NCBI GenBank assembly: GCA_021790075.1
Contig: JAJYIN010000088.1
Location: 1-8,237, forward strand
DNA: 8,237 nucleotides
Direction of reading: 5' to 3'
DNA from: Actinomycetes bacterium
GTDB lineage: Bacteria > Actinomycetota > Thermoleophilia > BMS3ABIN01
Shown: one piece after another, positions 1-5,957 of the stretch
Layout: each line of letters begins with the position of its first letter
Numbering within the stretch: position 1 is the first letter of the stretch
Made by a program: the position numbers and the translations under genes
Notes under the pieces: model-generated
The model's input: only the letters and a program-made list of their open reading frames with translations
What the model was told of the DNA's origin: nothing
Database searches by the model: none

Positions 1-347
1 TCGTCATCTTCGCCGCCGGAACGGGCAACCCGTTCTTCACTACCGACACGGCGGCGGCCCTGAGGGCCCTTGAAATCGGAGCCGAGGCCATCCTGATGGC
101 CAAACGCCGTTTCGATGGCGTTTACGATTCCGACCCCGAGATCAATCCCGACGCCGTCTTCCTGCCGGAAGTAACTCATCTGGAGGCGATTGAGCGGGCT
201 CTCAAGGTCATGGACACCACTGCGCTTTCGCTCTGCATGGACAACAATCTCCCTATCTATGTTTTCAACATGACTGTGAAAGACAACCTCCAGCGCATCC
301 TTTCTGGCGAAAGGGCAGGAACTATAGTAAGCTCTCCGGGGAAATAG
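1..347 (+). CDS. pyrH: UMP kinase, C-terminal part (5' end outside window)
   Basis: This enzyme phosphorylates UMP to UDP with ATP in the cytoplasm, in pyrimidine nucleotide synthesis. It belongs to the amino-acid-kinase fold family, which is typically hexameric and controlled by GTP and UTP. The frame is open from the window edge (first full codon at position 3), so only about 115 of the usual ~240 residues are visible. Seen directly: VIFAAGTGNPFFTTD at the left edge, the conserved nucleotide-binding segment of bacterial PyrH; RALEIGAEAILMAK; DGVYDSDP; then LKVMDTTALSLCMDNNLPIYVFNM, which is the family C-terminal block. The ATG at 96 is internal and is not the start. It ends in TAG 22 nt before frr, the usual neighbour. 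Identification is very secure; nothing looks broken in the visible part. Confidence 0.96.
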   Translation, partial: VIFAAGTGNPFFTTDTAAALRALEIGAEAILMAKRRFDGVYDSDPEINPDAVFLPEVTHLEAIERALKVMDTTALSLCMDNNLPIYVFNMTVKDNLQRILSGERAGTIVSSPGK

Positions 348-369
348 GCCCAGGCTTTGGGAGGCTTGC

Positions 370-936
370 ATGAACGAGATGGTTGAACTGCTTTTCGATG
401 ACGGCCGGGAGCGCATGGACAAAGCCCTGATAGCCTGTCAAAACGAATTCAACACCATCAGGACAGGGCGAGCCTCCACCGCTTTGCTGGACCGCATCAA
501 CGTCGACTATTACGGCACCAAGACTCCGCTGAAGCAGTTGGCCAACATCAGCGCCCCGGAAGCGCGGCTGCTGGTGATCACGCCATATGACAAGTCGGCC
601 ATCAAGCAAATCGAGCATGCCATTCTGGAATCCGAGCTGGGGCTGAATCCCAGCAATGACGGCAACCTCATCCGCCTGGCTATTCCCGAGCTCACCGAGG
701 AGCGGCGCCGTGAGCTGGTCAGGGTAGTCAAGGGGCTGGCAGAAAACGGCCGCGTGGCCGTCAGAAACGTGCGGCGGGATGTCTTGCACAAGTTGAAAGA
801 GGTGCAGAAAGATGGTGATATCTCGGAAGATGAACTCCATTGGGCCGAGGACGAGCTGCAGAAGATCACGGACAAGCACACCGAGAAGATCGAAGAGATG
901 TTGAAGCACAAGGAGGAGGAAATCCTGGAGGTCTAG
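370..936 (+). CDS. frr: Ribosome recycling factor
   Basis: With EF-G, the product splits the post-termination ribosome so that subunits can be reused; it is cytoplasmic. The protein is 188 residues, close to the family norm of about 185. The N-terminal helix carries EFNTIRTGRAS (residues ~26-36), followed by the small beta domain (VDYYGTKTPLKQLANIS). The last third contains the conserved block RVAVRNVRRD, whose arginines contact 23S rRNA in known RRFs, and then the long charged C-terminal helix ending in KEEEILEV. The start at 370 is chosen because GGGAGG (359-364) lies 5 nt upstream; an ATG at 379 is a less supported alternative. It follows pyrH by 22 nt and precedes uppS by 1 nt, so it is probably co-transcribed with both. 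Confidence 0.97.
   Translation: MNEMVELLFDDGRERMDKALIACQNEFNTIRTGRASTALLDRINVDYYGTKTPLKQLANISAPEARLLVITPYDKSAIKQIEHAILESELGLNPSNDGNLIRLAIPELTEERRRELVRVVKGLAENGRVAVRNVRRDVLHKLKEVQKDGDISEDELHWAEDELQKITDKHTEKIEEMLKHKEEEILEV
927..932 (+). promoter_or_regulatory. Shine-Dalgarno site fixing the GTG start of uppS
   Basis: GGAGGT lies inside the last codons of frr and ends 5 nt before GTG 938. It is a near-perfect anti-16S match at standard spacing. It supports the GTG rather than a downstream ATG as the uppS start, and it places uppS initiation within the frr stop region, so translation of the two genes is probably coupled. Confidence 0.75.
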
Positions 937-937
937 C

Positions 938-1684
938 GTGAAATTTAGTAACCTCCTCAGGAATCTTCGCCGGACCAAGGCCGCACGCGAAGATTTTTTG
1001 TTAACAGACCGGACACCCGCCTATGTAGCTGTGATCATGGATGGCAACGGCAGGTGGGCAGCGCGCAGGCACTTGCCGGCGATAGCCGGCCACAGGGAAG
1101 GCGCCAAGGCCCTCAAGCGTACCATCCGCGCCGCCCGCAAGGCCGGCGTCAGGGAACTGACCGTCTATGCCTTTTCCACGGAGAACTGGCAGCGGCCCCA
1201 GAAAGAAGTTGATGCGCTGATGGAAATGTTCAGCGAACTCATTGACAAGGAAGTCCCGGAACTGCACGAGCAGGGCGTGCGGGTCAGGTTCATGGGCCGC
1301 CGGGAGGGGCTTTCAGACACCATCCTGAGCCGCATGGAGTGGGCCCGGGAACTCACCGCCAAAAACGAAATCATGACTCTCTTCGTGGCGTTCAACTACG
1401 GCGCCCGGGCAGAGATCGCCGATGCCGCCCGGGCCGCCTGTGCCAGTGGCTTCAGCGGCAGTGAGGAGGAATTCAGCCGGTACCTGTATGCCCCTGAGAT
1501 GCACGATCCGGAGCTGCTCATCCGCACCAGCGGCGAGCAGCGTGTCAGTAACTTCCTGCTCTGGCAGTGCGCTTACGCGGAGCTTTATTTCTCGGACAAA
1601 CTCTGGCCTGACTTTCAGGAAGAGGACCTGATCTCAGCCCTCGCCTCCTTTGGCCAACGCCAACGGCGCTTTGGAGCCAGGTAG
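938..1684 (+). CDS. uppS: Isoprenyl (undecaprenyl) diphosphate synthase, cis-prenyltransferase
   Basis: This cytoplasmic enzyme condenses isopentenyl diphosphate onto farnesyl diphosphate with cis double bonds. The product is the long prenyl diphosphate that becomes the lipid carrier for peptidoglycan. It has 248 residues against 253 in E. coli. Motifs in order: MDGNGRWA at 34-41 with the catalytic/metal Asp35; GHREGAK at 51-57; FSTENW at 79-84; RTSGEQRVSNFLLWQ at 196-210 with Arg196, Arg202 and Ser204 for the IPP diphosphate; AYAEL with Glu215 as second metal ligand; WPDF at 223-226. The start is GTG with a good SD. About 25 residues precede the first core strand, with a basic stretch (LRNLRRTKAAR). 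Chain length cannot be read from sequence, so a decaprenyl synthase is possible. It sits between frr and cdsA, 3 nt before the latter. Confidence 0.95.
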   Translation: MKFSNLLRNLRRTKAAREDFLLTDRTPAYVAVIMDGNGRWAARRHLPAIAGHREGAKALKRTIRAARKAGVRELTVYAFSTENWQRPQKEVDALMEMFSELIDKEVPELHEQGVRVRFMGRREGLSDTILSRMEWARELTAKNEIMTLFVAFNYGARAEIADAARAACASGFSGSEEEFSRYLYAPEMHDPELLIRTSGEQRVSNFLLWQCAYAELYFSDKLWPDFQEEDLISALASFGQRQRRFGAR

Positions 1685-1687
1685 GCC

Positions 1688-2482
1688 ATGCTGATAACAC
1701 GCGCACTGGTAGGAACCCTCGGCGCCATTCTGGCTATCATCGTCGTATACAAGGGCGGATTGTCGCTGCTGATCGCCCTGATTCTTCTTACCATCCTCGG
1801 ATTGCACGAGTTCTACCGTATGTCGCGCGCCTTCAACCCTGTGCGCCTGGCTGGTTTTCTGGGAGCTCTGCTGATCCTGGTGGGGGCCTATACGGGGTCG
1901 GTTGGAGGAGCGCTGCGCGCTTCCCTGTACCTTTTCGCCCTCACTTTCCTGTTCCATGCAATCCGCGGCCTCAAGACAGAGATGGTGGCGGAGATGGCCG
2001 TGACCTATTTCGGCGCATTTTACGTGGGGATGGGTTTTGCCCACATGATTCTGCTGCGCGATACGCCTTCTTACGGGACCAGCCTCGCCTTTGTGGTCCT
2101 GCTTGCGACCTGGACTTCCGATACAGTGGCTTACGTCGTGGGCCATTACCTGGGACAGCGGGCCATATCGCCGGTCATCTCTCCCAAGAAAACCATCGAG
2201 GGAACCCTGGCGGGAGCGATTGGCACCATCATCGTCGTTCTGATTGCCGGCAAATCCCTGGGCTGGATGAGCTCAGGGCAGTTTTTCGTGCTGGGCCTTG
2301 CTATCGCTATCGCCGCTCCCCTGGGCGACCTGTTCGAGTCCTTCCTGAAGCGGGCTTCACAGGTCAAGGACGCGGGTACAATCATTCCGGGACATGGCGG
2401 CATACTCGACCGGTTTGATTCCCTGTTGTTCACGACTGTCACCGCTTTTTATCTTGTCGCCGCCCTGGTGGGATCCGGCTAG
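1688..2482 (+). CDS. cdsA: Phosphatidate cytidylyltransferase (CDP-diglyceride synthase)
   Basis: This integral membrane enzyme makes CDP-diacylglycerol from phosphatidic acid and CTP, the precursor of all major phospholipids. It has 264 residues, within the family range. Hydrophobic stretches at about 5-38, 55-71, 76-92, 105-123, 133-153, 174-193, 198-212 and 245-262 indicate 8 or so membrane segments. The CDS signature is complete: SFLKRASQVKDAGTIIP (218-234) followed by GHGGILDRFDS (235-245), with the family's Lys-Arg, Lys-Asp, His-Gly-Gly and Asp-Arg-x-Asp residues. Other family marks are SDTVAYVVG (144-152), SPKKTIEGT (165-173) and GDLFES (213-218). The ATG lies 3 nt after the uppS stop; a GGAG at 1673-1676 is a slightly distant SD. 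The C-terminus is immediately followed by a hairpin that includes the last base of the stop codon. Confidence 0.95.
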   Translation: MLITRALVGTLGAILAIIVVYKGGLSLLIALILLTILGLHEFYRMSRAFNPVRLAGFLGALLILVGAYTGSVGGALRASLYLFALTFLFHAIRGLKTEMVAEMAVTYFGAFYVGMGFAHMILLRDTPSYGTSLAFVVLLATWTSDTVAYVVGHYLGQRAISPVISPKKTIEGTLAGAIGTIIVVLIAGKSLGWMSSGQFFVLGLAIAIAAPLGDLFESFLKRASQVKDAGTIIPGHGGILDRFDSLLFTTVTAFYLVAALVGSG

Positions 2483-2518
2483 GGACCCGGGGTCCCCGGC
2501 TGTGCCGCCGGCCATCAT
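2482..2518 (+). other. GC-rich hairpins between cdsA and dxr
   Basis: GGGACC (2482-2487) and GGTCCC (2491-2496) form a perfect 6-bp stem with a CGG loop, starting at the G of the cdsA stop codon. It can compete with CCGGC (2496-2500) pairing to GCCGG (2507-2511). There is no following T-run, so this is not a standard intrinsic terminator. It sits in the only sizeable gap (70 nt) in the first part of the cluster, where dxr has a poor SD. A role as a partial terminator, RNA-processing site or translational control element is inference. Confidence 0.4.
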
Positions 2519-2552
2519 GCTGGCAGCTACTGTTTGACTGGCATAACTGACC

Positions 2553-3701
2553 ATGAAGAGAATCCTGATATTAGGCTCGACCGGCTCGATCGGCCTCCAG
2601 GCCCTTGAAGTCGTCTCCGGGAATCCAGAACTCGAGGTTGCCGGCCTGGCGGCCGCGGTCAACCACAAGATGCTGGCCCGCCAGGCCCGGGAGTTTGGCG
2701 TGCGCGACATCGCCATCGTCGATGAGTTCGGCGGCAGCCGGCTTGCCGGGGCACTGCCACATGTCCGCGTCTTTGACGGGCCGGGATGCATCCGCTGCCT
2801 GATCGAGGCGGTCGACTCCGACCTGGTTCTCAACGCCGTCGTGGGAGCCGCCGGTCTGGAGGCCACGGTGGCCACCCTGGAGAAGGGCGTCGATCTGGCC
2901 CTGGCCAACAAGGAGAGCCTGGTGGTAGGCGGCAGCCTGGTGATGGAGCTTGCCCACCGCCGGGGAGCGCAGATCCTGCCGGTGGACAGCGAGCACAGCG
3001 CCATCTTCCAGTGCCTGCAGGGACAGGAGGAAAGCGCCCTCGAGCATATCTTGCTGACTGCTTCCGGCGGGCCCTTTTTCGGCCACAGCCGCGCCGAGAT
3101 GGAAACCGTCTCCAGGGAAGACGCGCTCGCCCATCCCCGCTGGCAGATGGGCAACAAAATCTCCATCGACTCGGCCACACTGATGAACAAGGGCCTGGAA
3201 ATCATCGAGGCTCACTATTTGTTCGATCTGGCCTATAATGAGATAGAAGTGGTTGTTCATCCCCAATCGATAGTCCACTCACTGGTCCGTTTCTCCGACG
3301 GCTCGATACTTGCCCAGTTGGGCCTGCCTTCGATGAAGCTGCCGATAGCCTATGCGCTTGATTTTCCTCACCGGCGGCCGGTCGAAATGCCCCGGCTCGA
3401 TTTGGTGAGGGAAAGCAGGCTTGACTTCGCAGCGCCCGATCTGGATGCGTTTCCCTGCCTGCGGCTCGCGCGCGAGGCCGGCGAGCGGGGCGGAGGAGCG
3501 CCGATAGCGTTAAACGCCGCCAATGAAGTCGCCGTCGCCGCGTTCCTTGCCGGACACATCGGGTTCATGGGCATTCCGGCAACGGTAGCGGAAACGATCA
3601 GCAGCATGGAGGACAACCTGCCCAGGCATCTGGCCGGCCTGGACGAGATCGAAGAAATCGACGCCGAGGCCCGCGTGCGGGCCGAAGCTCTGACTGGTTG
3701 A
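2553..3701 (+). CDS. dxr: 1-deoxy-D-xylulose 5-phosphate reductoisomerase
   Basis: This is the first committed step of the MEP pathway: DXP is isomerised and reduced with NADPH to 2-C-methyl-D-erythritol 4-phosphate. The protein is cytoplasmic and the usual fosmidomycin target. It has 382 residues, a full-length family value. The NADPH-binding GSTGSIG is at residues 8-14, which fixes the ATG as the start. LANKESLVVGG follows at 117-127. The metal ligands are Asp145 and Glu147 in PVDSEHSAIFQ, and Glu216 in MNKGLEIIEA. The substrate loop HPRWQMG (194-200) contains His194, Trp197 and Met199. HPQSIVHSLVRFSDGS (236-251) and LNAANEVAVAAFL (320-332) complete the catalytic and C-terminal regions. No clear SD precedes the ATG, unlike frr and uppS. 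The start is 70 nt after cdsA and the stop is 4 nt before rseP. The product feeds the pathway that includes ispG two genes downstream. Confidence 0.97.
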   Translation: MKRILILGSTGSIGLQALEVVSGNPELEVAGLAAAVNHKMLARQAREFGVRDIAIVDEFGGSRLAGALPHVRVFDGPGCIRCLIEAVDSDLVLNAVVGAAGLEATVATLEKGVDLALANKESLVVGGSLVMELAHRRGAQILPVDSEHSAIFQCLQGQEESALEHILLTASGGPFFGHSRAEMETVSREDALAHPRWQMGNKISIDSATLMNKGLEIIEAHYLFDLAYNEIEVVVHPQSIVHSLVRFSDGSILAQLGLPSMKLPIAYALDFPHRRPVEMPRLDLVRESRLDFAAPDLDAFPCLRLAREAGERGGGAPIALNAANEVAVAAFLAGHIGFMGIPATVAETISSMEDNLPRHLAGLDEIEEIDAEARVRAEALTG

Positions 3702-3705
3702 TACT

Positions 3706-4770
3706 TTGTTGATATTTATTTCCATCCTGGGAATCGGGTTTTTGATCCTGATACATGAAGCGGGGCACTTCCTGGCTGCCAAGGCGTTTGGCATGAAGGC
3801 CGAGAAGTTCTACCTGGGCTTCCCTCCCGCCCTGGTAAAAAAGCAAATGGGAGAGACCGAGTACGGCGTTGGTTTCATTCCCCTGGGAGGCTATGTGAAG
3901 ATCATGGGCATGAACCGGGAGGAAGATGTGCCCGCGGAACTGGTGCCGAGGGCTTATTATTCCCGCCCGGTCTGGCAGCGGGTCATCACCATCTCTGCCG
4001 GTCCAGTGATGAACGTCGTTCTAGCGCTGCTGCTCTTCTTTGTCTTTTATTACCAGGCTGTGCCCAACTACCAGCCAAATACCACCATCACAAGCGTGCA
4101 GGCCGGCAGCGGTGCCGATCACGCCGGCCTCAAGCCGGGAGACAAGGTGCTGGCGATCGGGGGCCTCAAGACGAGTGATCCGGAACAGCTGCGCGCAGAG
4201 TTGCGCAGCATCCCGGACCAGACCGTCGGCATCCGGGTGGATCGCAACGGTCAGATCCTCAATCTGAGCGCCACGGTCGGCCGCAACCAGGATACGGGGG
4301 AGGGGCTCCTGGGAATCGTTTTTGGCGCCGATCAGGTCGGGACGCTGTCGATGCCCATTGGCGAGGCATTCAGGCATGCAGTTTCCGATATCGGTTTCAT
4401 TACCAAGGAGATATTCGTCGCCATCAAGAGCCTGTTCGTGAGTGAGCAAAGCCGCCAGGATCTCACATCGCCGATCGGCATCGTGGCGGTGTCGTCAGAG
4501 ACCCTGCAGATGGGCTGGGGCATCTACATCCGTGTGCTTGGCTTCATCAGCCTGCAGCTGGCCATCCTCAACCTGCTGCCGCTGCTGCCACTGGACGGCG
4601 GCCACGTCCTCTTCAACCTGCTCGAGAAAATCAAGGGGTCGCCAATCAGAAGGGAAGTCTTCGAGCGGGTATCCCTGGTAGGGCTGGCTTTGTTCGGGGT
4701 GCTGTTCATCATGGGAATTTCTAACGACATCCAGAAACTGATGGGGCCGGGCTTCGGCATCAACCCCTGA
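3706..4770 (+). CDS. rseP: RIP metalloprotease RseP/RasP (site-2 protease, M50B)
   Basis: This membrane zinc protease cuts transmembrane helices. Known relatives cleave anti-sigma factors, cell-division proteins and signal-peptide remnants; its substrates here are unknown. Zinc site: HEAGH at 17-21 in the first membrane helix, and LDGGH (296-300) with Asp297 in the second zinc-binding helix, preceded by NLLPLLP. GGYVK at 61-65 is the conserved membrane-associated loop. Membrane segments lie at about 3-24, 97-117, 273-295 and 323-339. One PDZ domain spans about 122-192, with GLKPGDKVLAIGG at 141-153. E. coli RseP has two PDZ domains and 450 residues; this protein has 354 and one PDZ, as in Gram-positive homologues. 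The start is TTG (3706, or the adjacent TTG 3709); upstream the frame is closed by TGA at 3691 with no ATG, and no SD is evident. Translation probably depends on the dxr stop 4 nt upstream. Confidence 0.94.
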   Translation: MLIFISILGIGFLILIHEAGHFLAAKAFGMKAEKFYLGFPPALVKKQMGETEYGVGFIPLGGYVKIMGMNREEDVPAELVPRAYYSRPVWQRVITISAGPVMNVVLALLLFFVFYYQAVPNYQPNTTITSVQAGSGADHAGLKPGDKVLAIGGLKTSDPEQLRAELRSIPDQTVGIRVDRNGQILNLSATVGRNQDTGEGLLGIVFGADQVGTLSMPIGEAFRHAVSDIGFITKEIFVAIKSLFVSEQSRQDLTSPIGIVAVSSETLQMGWGIYIRVLGFISLQLAILNLLPLLPLDGGHVLFNLLEKIKGSPIRREVFERVSLVGLALFGVLFIMGISNDIQKLMGPGFGINP

Positions 4771-4779
4771 TACCGGACC

Positions 4780-5829
4780 ATGACCAGCAGAATCCGGATT
4801 AACATAGGCAATGTCGCTGTGGGTGGCGGAGCGCCCGTGTCGGTGCAATCGATGACCAACACTGATACCCGTGATGCCGAGGCCACCCTGAGCCAGATCC
4901 GCAGCCTGGCGGCTTACGGCTGCGAGATTGTGCGCGTGGCCGTGCCCGACGAGGCGGCGGCCGCTGCTCTCAAGCAGATCGTGGCCGAATCACCGCTGCC
5001 GGTCGTGGCGGACATCCATTTCAAGGCGCAGCTGGCGCTGGAGGCCCTGGGCGCGGGGGCCGCCGGCCTGCGCATCAACCCGGGCAACATTGGCAGCGAC
5101 GCCCGGGTGCGGGAGATCGTGGAAGCGGCCGGAATGGTGGCGGTGCCGATCCGCATCGGCGTCAACGCCGGCTCGCTGCCCAAGGAGCGGCGGCGCCAGG
5201 TCACTGCCGATCCCGTGGGGGCCCTGGTGGAAACAACGCTGGACTGCGTCCAGCTGTTCGAAGACATGGATTTTCGCAATTTCAAAGTCTCGGTCAAGTC
5301 GTCATCGGTGCCCGAAACGATCGAAACCAACCTGATGCTGGCGGACCGGATCCCGTATCCCCTGCATATCGGGGTCACCGAGGCAGGCACCTCCCGGACG
5401 GGCGCGATCCGGAGCGCGGTCGGCATCGGGGCGCTGCTGGCGCAGGGAGTGGGGGACACCATCCGCGTTTCGCTTACCGGCGACCCGGTTGAAGAGGTTA
5501 AAGCCGGCTATGAAATCCTTCAGAGCCTGGGCCTGCGGGAGCGCGGCCCCAACCTGATCTCATGCCCCACCTGCGGCCGCACCGAGATAGACATCGAGTC
5601 CATCGCCCTGGAAGTGGAGCGCCGCCTCGCCGGTTACGACGCCAGCTTTGAGGTAGCAGTCATGGGCTGTATCGTCAACGGTCCCGGCGAGGCCCGCCGG
5701 GCTGATTTCGGTATTGCCGGCGGCAAGGGGGAGGGGCTCATCTTCGCCCATGGCGAGCCGCTTAAGAAAGTCCCTGCGGACCAGCTGGTTGATGCACTGT
5801 TCGCCGAGATCGAGAAGTCACGCGGCTGA
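4780..5829 (+). CDS. ispG: 4-hydroxy-3-methylbut-2-enyl diphosphate synthase (IspG/GcpE)
   Basis: This cytoplasmic [4Fe-4S] enzyme carries out the penultimate MEP step, the reductive ring opening of methylerythritol cyclodiphosphate to HMBPP. It takes electrons from flavodoxin or ferredoxin (donor not in window). It has 349 residues, the short bacterial form without the insert domain of plants and some bacteria. The N-terminal TIM barrel begins with VSVQSMTNTDTRD (20-32) and includes VADIHFKAQLALEA (76-89), LRINPGNIG (97-105), and RIGVNAGSLP (125-134). The iron-sulfur ligands are complete: Cys262 and Cys265 in SCPTCGRTE, Cys297 and Glu304 in CIVNGPGE. The start ATG lies 9 nt after rseP with only a weak SD-like CGGA. 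It shares the pathway with dxr, so co-expression is sensible. It is the last gene before a 128-nt gap that may hold a separate proS promoter. Confidence 0.96.
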   Translation: MTSRIRINIGNVAVGGGAPVSVQSMTNTDTRDAEATLSQIRSLAAYGCEIVRVAVPDEAAAAALKQIVAESPLPVVADIHFKAQLALEALGAGAAGLRINPGNIGSDARVREIVEAAGMVAVPIRIGVNAGSLPKERRRQVTADPVGALVETTLDCVQLFEDMDFRNFKVSVKSSSVPETIETNLMLADRIPYPLHIGVTEAGTSRTGAIRSAVGIGALLAQGVGDTIRVSLTGDPVEEVKAGYEILQSLGLRERGPNLISCPTCGRTEIDIESIALEVERRLAGYDASFEVAVMGCIVNGPGEARRADFGIAGGKGEGLIFAHGEPLKKVPADQLVDALFAEIEKSRG

Positions 5830-5866
5830 CACAGGTGAGGGAGGGGCTTCGGCTGTCTGCGCCGCC

Positions 5867-5910
5867 ATTTCATGCCGTCCCATCCCGGATTTCCTGCCGT
5901 CCCATCCCCA
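5867..5910 (+). repeat. Two tandem 22-bp units upstream of proS
   Basis: Units 5867-5888 and 5889-5910 both begin ATTTC and share TGCCGTCCCATCCC. The first 20 positions differ at one base (A versus C at the sixth position) and the last two differ (GG versus CA). The period is about two helical turns and the second copy ends 7 bp before the candidate -10 element, so a regulator binding side by side is possible. A chance or slippage duplication is equally possible. Confidence 0.75.
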
Positions 5911-5923
5911 TATGTTGTATGAT
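5895..5923 (+). promoter_or_regulatory. Possible proS promoter
   Basis: TATGAT (5918-5923) matches the sigma-70 -10 consensus at 5 of 6 positions in an A/T-rich patch within GC-rich surroundings. TGCCGT at 5895-5900, 17 bp upstream, is a poor -35, so the site would need an activator or be weak. Transcription would begin near 5930, giving a leader of about 28 nt before the proS ATG. The element lies just after the tandem repeat. Confidence 0.35.
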
Positions 5924-5957
5924 AACGGGCGGCCCGAACCAAACGTAAGAAGAGGCA

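Noticed and set aside
322..978. Long open frame on the minus strand over frr (218 codons)
   Set aside because: It lies fully antisense to a certain frr gene, has no recognisable domain, and is a by-product of high-GC codon bias. The same applies to the other antisense frames over cdsA, dxr, rseP, ispG and proS.
2786..3238. 150-codon + strand frame inside dxr
   Set aside because: Its product is Gly/Arg/Pro-rich and low in complexity, typical of an out-of-frame reading of a GC-rich gene. The dxr frame contains all the family motifs.
5822..5865. Possible terminator after ispG (GCGGC with GCCGC, inner ACAG with CTGT)
   Set aside because: The stem is interrupted by mismatched internal loops and there is no T-run, so a terminator is not supported.
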